Program-made: the position numbers and the translations under genes
Shown here: positions 12,229 to 23,699 of the stretch, piece after piece
How the letters are laid out: every line of letters starts with the position of its first letter
Position numbering within the stretch: the first letter of the stretch is position 1
Notes under the pieces: model-generated
Databases searched by the model: none
Seen by the model: the letters and a program-made list of their open reading frames with translations, nothing else
What the model was told of the DNA's origin: nothing
Assembly (NCBI GenBank): GCA_009602735.1
Contig: WELA01013251.1
Location: 142,954-206,953 of the forward strand
Source of the DNA: Mesotaenium endlicherianum
Taxonomy: Eukaryota; Streptophyta; Zygnematophyceae; Zygnematales; Mesotaeniaceae
Reading direction: 5' to 3'
Length of the DNA: 64,000 nt

Positions 12229-13420
12229 TGCAGCCACCTGTCAGATGTCGGCAGATGCACGCAATGGACAGCGTGATGATCCTTGTGCTTGTCTCCAAGT
12301 TATGTATAAGGCTCCACGTTTGGAGGTGTGCAGCCGCGTATGTGTGTGCTCGCGCGCGTCAATGTGCCACCTCTCCAGGAAGGTTATTCTGGATGGCAGG
12401 GGCAGTGCATGAATCTGTGCTACTGCTGGAGATTCTCTGGCAGGTGAGCTGAGCTGGCGAGGTTTCTTGGAAACGAGGCATGGCTATGTACGTGTTTTAT
12501 TTGACATATTTTCCCCAGACGGCATGCACACGCGCAGTTCAAGGTGTGTAGGTGGCATGTGGTGCAAGTATCCAGCGTTCCACCGTCTTGACTTTGATGG
12601 AGATGTGAACCTGGATTGGCACGAGAGAAGGTACAGTTTCATGATTGAGGAGGTTTTAGATCGGAGTGGGGAGGTACAGGAGCTATGCGAAGGGGAGTTA
12701 CGAGGGTGCAAGTGGAGGTAGGTAGTCGCATAAAAGGTTGTTACGGTGAGGTTTGGGATCTTAAGACGCAATGTGCCCAGAAGTGAACAGGTCTGGTTGG
12801 ACCCTTGTTGGTGTTATCATGATGTTCTGTAGTTGACCTTTCTTTTTTCTGGTAAATGTAGAGGAAGTCAATTTTGTGACTAGAACATTATGTCATGTCT
12901 GCATGCTTGTTATAGTTTCTGCAGGCCGCTCTTCCTTTATGGCAACCTGACTCCCCTTATGATACACTCCATGGCAGAAGCAATCTGCCATTGAAGCGTT
13001 CATCACTTGCAACATACTGGTCATATCTCCGACTGCTTGAAGCATGCCTGTCCTTATCAACAAAGAAGATTGACGCCTAGCCACGCCAAGCCAGCTTGAA
13101 TAGGTCCACATAGATGAACATGTTCAGAATGCATCTGCATGTGCGAGTTGTTCTTGAAACCTTACAAAGCATGAATCCGCAAGGGCCTGTCGCCACACGT
13201 GTAGGCAGCAATCGAGAGGAAACAACCTTACCAACACCAAGTATGTAATCAAGTGAATCGCGGACTAATATCTTACAAATTTGACAAAAGTACATGATAT
13301 ACAATGTGTCATATACGCAGTGCGTCCCGCAATATACCCATACACAAAACTGCAGGGACACAGAACTATAACCGATATGTACAGACTAACTAGCGATGCT
13401 CATAGGTGCTGGAGAACATC
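12229..13420. other. convergent intergenic region
   Basis: This stretch lies between the 3' ends of the hydrolase (plus) and the glycosidase (minus) and should hold both 3' untranslated regions. An open frame at 12467-12721 (plus, 84 codons) shows no motif and I do not support it as a gene. No RNA gene is seen. Confidence 0.5.
13273..13277 (-). promoter_or_regulatory. candidate poly(A) signal (TGTAA) of the glycosidase gene
   Basis: TGTAA, the usual green-algal polyadenylation signal, occurs on the minus strand about 145 bases after the stop codon. A second copy lies at 13162-13166. The pentamer is short and may occur by chance. Confidence 0.35.
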
Positions 13421-15691
13421 TCATGTGCGTGGCCTGATCTCGATGTTGATAGTGCGGCCACACAGAGCGCGGCTGTGGCGCAGGAGCACCCGGTTGCCAT
13501 CCTCCACCACCTCCAGGCCTGGTGGTTGCCTGCTCACGACTATTCCTAGAGGGTAGAAGTACTTTCTACTCAGCCAAATCTCGGTCGTTCTGGAAAGAAG
13601 GCGAGCCTCCGCCTCTGCCAGCTCCTGCCCTTCACCTTGGGCCCCCCCTGCTTCCTCGGCCTTATCAGGAAGCTCTGCTGCGTCGTAGGAGAGCTTGAAG
13701 AGGCCCGTGGCCGGGCTGAATGAGAAGGAGCATGTGGTTCCCGCCACCGCCTGAGGGTACGTCCTCGACAGGAACCTGGCAACGGTCTCGTTGAGGCTCC
13801 CGTCTTCGTTGAAGGGCCCCAAGTTGTAGCCCGTCTTGTTGACGTACGGCTTGTACTCCCACCCGATCCACGACTGCAGGTGCCGGTCCGCCCCCTCCAC
13901 CACCGTCTCCGGATCAACGTCCAACGAGATGCCGTCTGCGCTGTTGGCCCTGTCCTCCCTCTGGTGCAGCTCAGAGCCTTGCCCTTCCCCCCCTGCAGCT
14001 GTGGCTGCTCGACTCGCGGCTGGCCGATTGACTACGCTCCTCAAGTTACCTCCTTTCCAACTTGATAGTTTTCTACTTCCTCTACCCAGCTTTACTTCAT
14101 CCATCAACCCACTTGAGCTTTGACCGCCTTGCAGGCCCTGACCTGACGCCTGCTGCCGCACATTGTTTATCTCTGTGCTTGCTGCACTGCTGTCAGCTGC
14201 CTGCCTCTCAGAGGCGCCAGCAACGGCAGGGCCTTGCAGCTGCTGCTGTAGATTCTCCAAGCGACGGTTGCTCGCACGCGAGCTTAGCCAGTTGCTGCTT
14301 GCAGGGGTGAGGATTCCAAACTCCGTCAAGAAGAGCCCCGTCTGCAAGCGCTTGGCCTCGCGCACCTGCTGCTGGAATGTCTGCTCCGGAAAGAGGTTGG
14401 GTGGGCGGTAGAAGTGGTAACTGAGAACACTCATGTTGGCGTACTCCTGCCCCCCGGGCACCCTCGAGAAACCATTCCCCACCGTGTCGAAGGTCAGGGG
14501 CTCGAAGAATATGAGCCTGTGGGGGTCTTGGGCTCGAATGGCGGCTTGAAGCTGATCGTAGAGCGGGAGGAAGTTGGCGCGGTCAGCAACCTTCGGAAGA
14601 AGCAGCAGGGGGTTGTGGAACTGGTCTCCCACCCAGGGCTCGTTGATCAGCTCGTATCCTAAAATTCCGCTCTGATTTCTGAACGCACGAGCGACGGTGG
14701 CCCAGTAGGTTGCAAAGAGATCTGCCCAGCCCCACTTGTTGGAGTACAGGTCTTGAAAGGCACGAGCAACAGCAAACGTGAAGTGGTAATCCCCCCAGAA
14801 TCGCTGCAGACACTGATCCTCTGTCGGGTCCTTGTGTGCCATTATCTGTCCGCCAGCCTTGCCGTCACTCGCTGACCTGTAAGGTCGGCCCAGGGGTTCG
14901 GGAAAATTAGCAGCATAATCCCCCGGCCTCTCGCAGATCGCACCGCAGCAACAGGGAAACTCTGCAGAAGCAGGACTCGTGTAGTGCTTCCTCCCTTCTT
15001 CCTCTTCTTTTGCAATATTATTGCTGTCATCCATGCTCTTAGCTTTGCCTTCCTTATTGTAGGTCCCTAATGAGCCAGGATATGGATGATGGAGTGAAGT
15101 GCCATGATTTCCACCCGTGAGCACTGAGCCAGTCACACTATCTTGAACCGGTCTCCTCTCAAGGGGACCTTGCAAAGCTGCCTCGAAGGCGAGTGCGGCA
15201 GGAACATCATCAAAGAGCCAGCTCGGTACTCCCTCTCCACACAGACGGGAGCTAAAGATATCTTGGTGGAACTCTAAAAGCGTATGAATACCTGCTATAT
15301 GTAGCTTGTTAACTAACTCAATCATCACGTCAAGATAAGCCAGGTCCACTTTGTTCCTCTCCGGCTCTACCCCCGGCCACATTATGCCTAATCTTATGAC
15401 ATTCATTCCCCAGCTACTGAGAAAGCTAACATCTTCATCTGAGAAGGACCATTTTGAATCGAAATGATCCGTTTTTGGACGCCAGGGAGGCCCTTTTACC
15501 ACAACATTCAGACCATGAAACACTCTTTCTCGACCATAAGTATCTATTAATCGACTTGAAACTCTATTTACAACGAATTCCGGCCTTCCTAAGGCGGCAT
15601 GTCTGGGATGGAACAGAGCTGCATGTGCGTGCCTTGACAAAGATAGCAGGAAAGTTAGTATTATCAATTGCGCACCATAGAAGCAAGACAT
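13421..15691 (-). CDS. GH5 endoglycoceramidase-like glycosidase, secreted
   Basis: Single-exon gene of 756 codons. Residues 1-24 form a signal peptide (hydrophobic core LIILTFLLSL, then HAHA), so the enzyme enters the secretory path. The GH5 barrel follows: HGLNVVVKGPPW (59-70), WGMNVIRLGIMWPGVEP (94-110), LLEFHQD (138-144), acid/base Glu351 in GYELINEPWVGD, SYHFYRP (424-430) and nucleophile Glu457 in LFLTEFG. WIGWEYKPY (608-616) follows, then a beta-rich C-terminal domain typical of endoglycoceramidases (EC 3.2.1.123), which cut the glycan from the ceramide of glycosphingolipids. Two low-complexity insertions, about 175-250 and 465-590, lengthen it beyond the usual 450-500 residues. Lack of introns beside intron-bearing neighbours may hint at transfer or retrocopying (inference). 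Substrate could also be a sterol glucoside or glucosylceramide. Confidence 0.88.
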   Translation of the reverse strand: MSCFYGAQLIILTFLLSLSRHAHAALFHPRHAALGRPEFVVNRVSSRLIDTYGRERVFHGLNVVVKGPPWRPKTDHFDSKWSFSDEDVSFLSSWGMNVIRLGIMWPGVEPERNKVDLAYLDVMIELVNKLHIAGIHTLLEFHQDIFSSRLCGEGVPSWLFDDVPAALAFEAALQGPLERRPVQDSVTGSVLTGGNHGTSLHHPYPGSLGTYNKEGKAKSMDDSNNIAKEEEEGRKHYTSPASAEFPCCCGAICERPGDYAANFPEPLGRPYRSASDGKAGGQIMAHKDPTEDQCLQRFWGDYHFTFAVARAFQDLYSNKWGWADLFATYWATVARAFRNQSGILGYELINEPWVGDQFHNPLLLLPKVADRANFLPLYDQLQAAIRAQDPHRLIFFEPLTFDTVGNGFSRVPGGQEYANMSVLSYHFYRPPNLFPEQTFQQQVREAKRLQTGLFLTEFGILTPASSNWLSSRASNRRLENLQQQLQGPAVAGASERQAADSSAASTEINNVRQQASGQGLQGGQSSSGLMDEVKLGRGSRKLSSWKGGNLRSVVNRPAASRAATAAGGEGQGSELHQREDRANSADGISLDVDPETVVEGADRHLQSWIGWEYKPYVNKTGYNLGPFNEDGSLNETVARFLSRTYPQAVAGTTCSFSFSPATGLFKLSYDAAELPDKAEEAGGAQGEGQELAEAEARLLSRTTEIWLSRKYFYPLGIVVSRQPPGLEVVEDGNRVLLRHSRALCGRTINIEIRPRT

Positions 15692-18633
15692 GGTTATGGA
15701 GGTCGCCGCAGAATTATTGTCGTCAACGCAGCACTAGACCTCGCGAAGTGTTAATCATATATCCTGCGAGAACCAGCTAGAGACGCAGAAGATGCAGTAC
15801 ATTAACGTGCAGTGCATGTGTTCACCTTGTAAGCAGTGCCCACAGGAGCCCCTTGCTGCTCCTTTAGAAGTGCCAAAATCCGAAGGGGCCTGTTTGATAT
15901 TGACGCCCAAGCAAGCCCAAGCAAGCCCAAGCACACCCAAGCATGCGCCCAAGCACACCCAAGCATGCACCCAAGCACACCCCAGGTTCCAATTGCAAAT
16001 GACTCGTCGACGACTCATTGCTTTCGGGCATGCTTCACTTGCAAATGTCGAGGATGCCGATGTCTGCCAAGTGTCAGCAACACTCCAGAAAGGTCTACAG
16101 TTTTCTAAACTCATCTAAACTGGTCCAAACGAGATCGAGGTTGCGTGAGCCGGCATTAGGGTATCAAATAGGCTGTCGTTTATGTCAATGTTTTTAATCT
16201 TTTGTAACTATATCATCTCCAAATATATAGACACCCCCCTGAGATCCGGTGTACGTGGAATTCTCCTGAAAGGTCCGACCAGTCCCGACTCCCAAATCGC
16301 CCTTGATAGCACTTGATACTGCTTGTAGCAGCTTGTAGTGCTCGACATCATTTGATGCCTGTCGATGGCTATCGATCGCAACCGATAGTTGTTGTTCGAA
16401 CGTCCATGCTGGTGGGCGCGTGACTTGGCGTGAGTCAGCGAGGGTCGTTTGCATGGGCCAGCGTGGGGCAGCGTTGGCGCTAGCGAAATAACTTACGACC
16501 TGCTTACGACCAGTGACGACCAGTAGCGGCTTCTCCAGGCTATTTCCCGACTATAGTCAGTTGTCGGTCCTTAGGTTTCTTAGTGAACTGTTGAGGATGG
16601 TTAAGGACCTCCCTTCGGAGTTTGCTCCAATTTATTTAGGCCCAATTTAAAGTGTACAGAGCCGAATTATTCAATTCTGGGAGTTGCAAAATAGAGTAAA
16701 ATTTATTTCAATCGCGTAAAATTCATTTCGATTGAAAATGCTACAATTCAATAGCGACGTTCATCTGGTTTACAGTGCACATACCTATAATCCACGCACT
16801 TTGTCATATCCCCTTCCTGTCGCGACTGCTATCCATTCAACGGTGCCGCACGCGCAGCGCAAGTCACGGCCGCCCAGGTACGGAAAGTCAGCATTGACTC
16901 ACCGACCAAAGGACTGATTGCATCTCAGTCAACAGTTAGGTCAAAGTCGTAGTCACAATAAAAGTGGTCACGACGCGTCAATCCCCCACACTCAGTGATG
17001 GGTAGGGATTTGACAGAGTAGCCGGAAGGCTAAGACTTGGGACCAGCGAGGATTCAGGTCGTCAGAGGCTACGTAAGGCGCTGACCGACTAGCCAGCTAA
17101 GCCAAGTCACAGTAGGGATGCTGTGGAAGGGTTGTGTGCCACCTCGGCTAGGATCTAGAGTGACCAGCCACGGCTTAGGCGTTTACTTCAAGTATTGCCA
17201 GCCACCAGCCACATAGGCGTGATTGCCAGCTGAAAGGCCAAGCGGTCACGCGCGACAGTCACGAGGCATGCATGCATGTTAAGTGACAATTATTAAACTG
17301 CTTGAGAGCTGCAAGGCAAGGACAGCATGCAAACCAAGCGATGTGACTAAGCGCTGGCATTCTCAAGACAGTATGATGCGTGGTGCCTGAGAAAGGCACG
17401 AGACCTGCCAAAAGCCGCCTCATTCTTGCCGTCGCATCTTTGCCAAGAAGCAGAAGGAGCGCAGGCGCAGAAGGAGAGCAGAAGAAGGAGTTCCCAAGGC
17501 CACAGGAGAGCCGAGAAGCCACGCTTCTGCCGACGCTTGAAGATTTCCCTCTCATTGTATCATGGAAACGTTATAACTCAGGAGTCCCCAAGAAGGGATC
17601 TCGCTGGAAGAAGGTAGAGAGCTTGCAGGATAGAATCTGCTAGGAGTCTAGCGTAAAGTCAGACCAAACACCACGAGCGTGCGAAAGGCACATAGAATGG
17701 TGAGTGCTGTGTTAGTTTCCAAGTTCTCAGAAGTCTCATTTGTCAAATTGCTGAGAGCAAGAGTAGTATTAACAAGTAAAGCTCTGAGTGAAGAACTGAG
17801 TGAGCCCAGCCAAGCACTAAGAATTGCTAAGGCGCGGTGTTGAGCGAAGAGCTCAAACCATGCCAGCATAGATGCTTAGTTTCAGAGTTTTGTAAGCTGT
17901 GACTACGTGAAAGTTAAGCGAAAGTCTTGGAAGGCAATTTTTTCTGATTTTTTTGCATGTTAAACTGCTTGAACGTGGTTTTTGCAAACTACAAACTACA
18001 AATTTGTCCACTCTGTAAATCCTCAACTTGGGCGAAAGCCTGTTTGGAAGTAAGATGCTTCTGTTCTTGTAAGGGAAACTGAGAAGAGGCAAACTTTTTG
18101 ACGATTTTGCTAAGTGTTGGGAGTGTAGGATTGAAGAACTAATTGAGTGTGAAGAACACTGGGTGCTTAATGCGCCACTGCATGAATGCAAGTGCAGGAA
18201 GACCAGGAATGAGTCAACCTCGGCCAGCCTACCACCGACACACGTGCAAAAGTCGATTAACTCGTTGATTTTCCACGTGCAGCCACGCACCGACCAATCG
18301 ACCAGGTCGAAGGCGCACGTGCTAAGGGTTCAACACTGTTGGGCACGACATTCCTCCTCTCGAGGGACCTTATTTCTTGGCTCACCGATCACGTGCATAG
18401 ACATTCTCGCTGTGAAGGTTGGTGAAGGTACGTGAAATGGTACACAAGGTGGGGTTTGCTTGTCACTCCTGATGCGTGTGTCAGTCCTTTTTCACTCCAC
18501 ACGAATTGCTTCATAGCTCCATTTGAAGACGTTCAATACGGCCCCAACGAGACTTTTTTTGGGTAGTTCTCAGGTGGAAGCAACCAGAAAATTGTTGTCC
18601 TCGTTAGAGCTACGTCAGTAATTTTTGAGTCAG
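15692..18633. other. long region without supportable gene
   Basis: About 2.9 kb, less GC-rich than the genes. Short open frames occur on both strands, none longer than 145 codons and none with a recognisable motif. The first few hundred bases should hold the glycosidase promoter. The rest resembles decayed repeat DNA, with short recurring words such as GTCACGAC and CACGTGC, but I cannot name a family. Confidence 0.5.
15906..15984. repeat. CCCAAGCA-type tandem repeat
   Basis: About nine imperfect units built on CCCAAGCA, first spaced by AG and later by CA or TG to give CCCAAGCACA and CCCAAGCATG variants. It lies upstream of the glycosidase start. Confidence 0.85.
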
Positions 18634-18717
18634 GGTAATTACCAAAGTAGCACTCCAAGTTTTGTTTATGTCAACATCTAGCACTCCACGTTTTGTTATT
18701 AGAAAAGTAGCACTAGT

Positions 18718-19450
18718 GAAAGGGGCAGAGTGCCCTAGTGGAAGCGTAGTGACTCACGAGGAACAAAGCTAGTTGCAATCATACTCAAGAGTGCAGCGGC
18801 ATATTGCTAAGAAAGCTTAGGAAAATTACTTGACATTTTGAGTGGCAAGAAACTACTCACAAATGTACTAGGATGGAAGGCCTTGTCATTACAAACCCGT
18901 AGAAATTTACAGAAGTGAAAATTGATAAGAAACAAAGAAGTTATGCCAATTTATAAATTTTTTGCCTAAGTGCTCCTCTCTAGGAGGAAGCTACGGTGTT
19001 CGTCAAATCGTCCCTTCCATAATATTCGTGAGTAAGCCAGATCAGTCTAATCTGCCGTGTCGGGCCGAATTGACGTCCACATACATGCATCGACATTACT
19101 AGAATATTCTATCTTAGACGCGCTAGGCTAAACCGAAACTTCTAGGTAAATCGACCTAGTCGGCACTCCGCGTCAGCCGAACTTACGTGAAGGTTCGAGT
19201 TCCCACTAACGGGCCAGATCGCTCAACGCTGTCGGTCAATCCAACGGTCGCGCTCACCACGAAGTAAGGACAGTCGTCAACCGACCTCAAAACTAATTAA
19301 ACTTCGGAAATCCATAACTCTCTTAATACTTGACCAAATTCGATGAACTTTATATCAAAATGACCACAAAAATGCACTCTACACTACTATACGATCAAAA
19401 CATACTTCTATGAAACTCAAAAATGCACTTTATAAACCTATGACCTTACA
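18718..19450 (-). repeat. element A, 3' LTR
   Basis: 733 bases, TG…CA ends, almost the same as 41652-42384. It follows the polypurine tract of the element on the minus strand. Confidence 0.93.
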
Positions 19451-22400
19451 TCACCCCCCTCCTCAAGATGGGACGTCCTCGACGCATTCTGCAGATAACG
19501 TCTCAACTTACTCTTACAATGAGTCAAGTTGGCCTCTGGCTCCCAAGTGTTGTCGTCCGCATGGTAGCCTTTCCACTTGACCAGATACTCTTGGACAAAT
19601 CGTTGACCTCGCTTTACTCGTCGATCGCCGACAATCGCCTCCACTTCATACTCCAGTACATCATCGATCTCGACCGGTGGTGGCGGTGTAGGTAGTCGTC
19701 CTGGATGTCCTTCATTCGGGTCAACGTATGGCCGTAGACAACTGACATGGAACACATTATGGATACGCCAGCCTGAAGGAAGCTCCAACTTGTAGGCCAC
19801 TGGATTCACCTGCTTGAGCACTACAAAGGGACCTGTAAACCGTGCCCGCAGTTTCCTCTTGCCTGTGAAAGGTAGGTTCTCTGTGGACAAGAGTACTTTG
19901 TCGCCCACATGGAATGTCACTTCCCTCCTGTGCTTGTTAGCATGCTTGACCTGCTCTTCCTGTGCCTTCCGAATACACGTCTTCGCCATATCCCAAGTCT
20001 TGGCCATCTGCTCCATAAAAGCTTGTGTAGTAGGAACCTGAGTCTCCTTGTCCCTCTCCAACAAGATGTTCTTTGGATGATATACTTCTCGCCCATAAAC
20101 CATAGCGAATGGTGACTGCTTGGTCGATCCCTGCATGCTGTTGTTGTAGGCAAACTCCAACCCTGGTAGCTTCTTGTCCCACTCTGAAGGGTCTTCCATA
20201 GTGAAACTCCTGAGCACCTCTTGCAGAGTTCTGTTGAGCCTCTCACTCTGCCCGTCTGTCTGAGGGTGATAGGAAGTGCTCATACTCAGCTTGGTCCCCA
20301 TCAAAGTAAACAATGACCGCCAAAAGTTGCTAGTAAACCTTGGNCGCCAGAAGTTGCTAGTAAACCTTGAATGCCGGTCTGAAACAATCACCTTCGGCAA
20401 CCCATGTAGCCTGAAAATATGATCAAAGAATAGCCGTGCCACATCTGCTGCCGTACAAGTCTCCTTCATGGGAATGAAGTGAGCCATCTTGCTGAGTCTA
20501 TCAGATACAACCCAAACTGCATCGTGCCCTTGACCACTGACTGGTAACGATGTGATGAAGTTCATAGCAATCTGCTCCCAAGGATACTCTGGAATAGGCA
20601 GGGGCTGCAATGTACCTCCCTTCTTTTGATTTGGTGTCTTGTTACGCTGGCACGCATCGCAACTCCTAATCCACTCCTCGATGTTCTTGTCCATATTTCT
20701 CCAATAGTACTCCCGCTTCAGTACGCTTGCCGTCTTCTCGCTTCCAAAGTGTCCAGCATATAAGCAATCATGATGCTCCGCAAGTAGTAAGTCTCGTAGC
20801 TCCTTGATGTCAGGTACCACCACTTTCGTGGAATCACCATAATACCATATGCCGTCCTTCTTCTGCATACTCGCGTTGAAGTCAACTGCTTCACCATCAG
20901 CAAACTCTGGGTCCTCCTCATAACCTCTTCGAAGCTTCTCCTTAAAGTCCATATTCTCCTTGATGACTGAGACAGCTGCAAGGTCACACCTCCTGGATAA
21001 AGCATCTGCAGGGTTGATCTTCCCAAGTAAGTACTCAATCTTGTGGTCGAACTGTTGCAGAAACTCCATCCACCTTGCCTGTCTTGGTGTCAACGTTGGT
21101 TGCGTCATAAACTTCTCCAAGCTCTTGTGGTCGGTCTTGATGAACACCTTCCGGCCGTCCACATAACATCGCCAAATCCTCAAAGCCTGGATAATAGCCA
21201 ACATCTCTCGCTCGTGTGCTGCATAGTTCTGCTCCGCAGGACTCAACTTCCTGCTCTCATATGCCACAGGCTGCAATCCTTTGCCCTGGTCCTGGAGAAG
21301 AATGGCTCCCACTGCAAAGTTTGATGCGTCCGTGATGATGGTGAAAGGAAGCTCTGGACTTGCAATTGCCAACACAGGTGCCTGTGTCAACAGCTCCTTA
21401 ATCTTCTCAAATGCTTGCTGCTCCTTGTCACCCCATAGCCACTTCTCCTGCTTCTTCAACATGTCCGTGAGCGGTGCACACACCTTGGCAAATCCTTCAA
21501 TGAAACGTCGGTAATAATTCGCCATGCCGAGGAAACTCCTGAGTTGATGAATATCAGCAGGCACCGGCCAATCTCTGACTGCTTGCACCTTCTTCTGCTC
21601 CACCTTGACTCCTTCAGCCCCCACTATATGTCCAAGAAATTTGACTTCATTGAGACAGAAGTCGCACTTGCTCATCTTCTCATACAGCTTTTGATCTCTC
21701 AAGACCTCCAACACCTTCCTCAGATGCTCCACATGCTCTTCCAAGGTCTTCGACTAGATCAGGATGTCGTCCAAAAATACCACCACAAACTGGTCTGAAG
21801 ATACTATTCATGAGTCCCATGAATGTAGCAGGTGCATTAGTCAATCCAAAAGGCATGACTGTGAACTCGAACAAACCATAGCGAGTTCTGAAAGCAGTCT
21901 TCTGAACATCTCCTTCCGCAATTCGTCCCTGGTGATAGCCACTCCTCAAACCGATCTTTGAGAAATACTTCGTCCCGACAAGCCTGTCATTCAACTCGTC
22001 CACTCGTGGAAGTGGGTATCTGTTCTTGATGGTGACCTTGTTGAGAGCCCGATAGTCGACACACATCCTCATAATCTCATCCTTCTTCTTCACAAATAAG
22101 ACTGGCGCTGCAAATGGAGACTCGCTGGGTCGGATGAATCCCTTCTCCAACAACTCTGTCAGTTGCTTCTTCAACTCGTCCAACTCCGCAAACGATTGAC
22201 GATAGGCGGGTCTCACTGGTGGCTTGCTCCCTGGTTCCAACTCAATCTTGTGCTCCATAGCTCTCTGTGGAGGTAATCCTGCAGGTAGCTCCTCAGGAAA
22301 TACGCACTTGAACTCCTCCAACAGCGCCTTAATTTGGGCAGGCATCTCAGCAGGCTTCTTCTCTTGAGCAGTTGGGCTCTGCTCCTTCTGAGCAAGGGGA

Positions 22401-22843
22401 TCAGACACCACTACTTGCTCCTCCGGCAATGTACATTTGCCCAGGCTGTTAGGATTCACGCTTGCTCCATCTGATGACCTGGCCAGGGCCACCGAAACAA
22501 GGTACATCTCCTTCACCTGATTCGCCCTGCATAGCTTCTTAACTTGCAGGCTCGATAGAAGACAGTTACTTGTGGTCGTATCTACCTTCACCTGTTTTGC
22601 TGTCTCCATTTGACCATCACGCCCCTGGACTTTCACTTGTCCTGTGCTCCAGTGCACTTGAGGGTTGACTTTTCTGAGCCATGGTCGGCCCAATATCACC
22701 TCATAATGACCTAACTCTGCTTGCTCCATAACTTTAGTACTCTGGTGCCCCGCTACTTCCACGTGAATGGCTTCGGTAGGTGCACTACACTTGAGACTCT
22801 GCCCATTCGCCAAAATTGCCTCCTTAGGCTCATAATGCTTCTT
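19451..22843 (-). pseudogene. element A, pol fossil (RT, RNase H, integrase, chromodomain)
   Basis: Minus-strand pol region of a Ty3/Gypsy chromovirus. Order seen: end of the protease region, reverse transcriptase ([11 protein letters not shown]), RNase H (TDASNFAVGAILLQ), zinc-binding integrase N-terminus (CDACQRNK), integrase core, then a C-terminal chromodomain (EYLVKWKGYHADDNTWEP), which in chromoviruses directs integration to particular chromatin. The fragment ends at the B1 insertion. Treated as a fossil; it is broken. Confidence 0.9.
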
Positions 22844-23586
22844 GAAATGAATCGACTTACCAAATAGGCGATTAACAATTAATAAAGATCTTAATATCAG
22901 CAAGTAATCTTTATGGTACTTCCGTTAACTCGTTTAAACGGCAAAGGACAATACACTAGCAGGGAATACTACTCGTCAGTCAAATGAGAGTAAACTACAT
23001 CAACAATGCAAATCAGTAAACTCATACATAAGCAAGGTTAGAAGACAGTGCGTATCAATGGCTTCTCGCCTTGGATTCAGATCTCTCTCAGTAAGCTGTA
23101 CAAGAGAGTTGGCCTCGTTTCCGAATGCCAAACTCGAGAGCAATGCCTAGCATATGTACATGGAATGAGTTTACTGTTCAACGGTCAGTGCGATGGCACC
23201 GCCTACCCGGGAGTTAACCACGTTGGTAGGACCTCGGTTAACCAAATCCACCGCCATCTCCCATCATCCCGAATAGCCATCCATCATAGGGATGTCATCT
23301 GGCCATTCATCTAGCATATCACACTTAGATGCATATCGAGGCAGTTCGCTGCTACCGAGTACGGAAGTCAGCTGGCTGTCAAAGAATGTGTCAGCAAGCT
23401 GACTTAAGTTGACTTCAGCCTGCTGCTTTTGGCCGAGTCATTAAACTGATAATTATGTAAAGTCCAGCAGACTGACTATTAACTAAAGTTCAGCAGACTG
23501 ACTACTAACTAAAGGTCAGCAGGCTGAACTAAATTAACTATTACATTTAAATGAATATTATATCTACTATATACTGATTCATTACA
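22844..23586 (-). repeat. B1 3' LTR
   Basis: 743 bases, ends TGTAATGAAT…ATTCATTTCA when read on the element strand. These ends form an unusually long imperfect inverted repeat for an LTR. Six CAGC/GCTG half-palindromes cluster at about 23367-23530. Confidence 0.95.
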
Positions 23587-23699
23587 ATCCCTCCAACTTA
23601 ACTTGTTGTCACCTCGACAACATTAAACTGCAAAAGCTTTAAATAAAGAAACTGACCCTGACCAGCCTCCCTTACTGACTATCTTTTCAGCCTGTCACC

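Noticed and set aside
12467-12721. 84-codon plus-strand frame between the hydrolase and the glycosidase
   Set aside because: No motif and no start context. It lies where 3' untranslated sequence is expected.
15906-15984. Possible CRISPR-like or satellite array
   Set aside because: Units are only 8-10 bases and imperfect with no unique spacers. This is a simple tandem repeat in a eukaryotic genome.
17380-18290. Several short frames in the gene-free region, including a Ser-rich one of 145 codons
   Set aside because: No recognisable motif, low-complexity composition and both strands equally open. Not supportable as genes.
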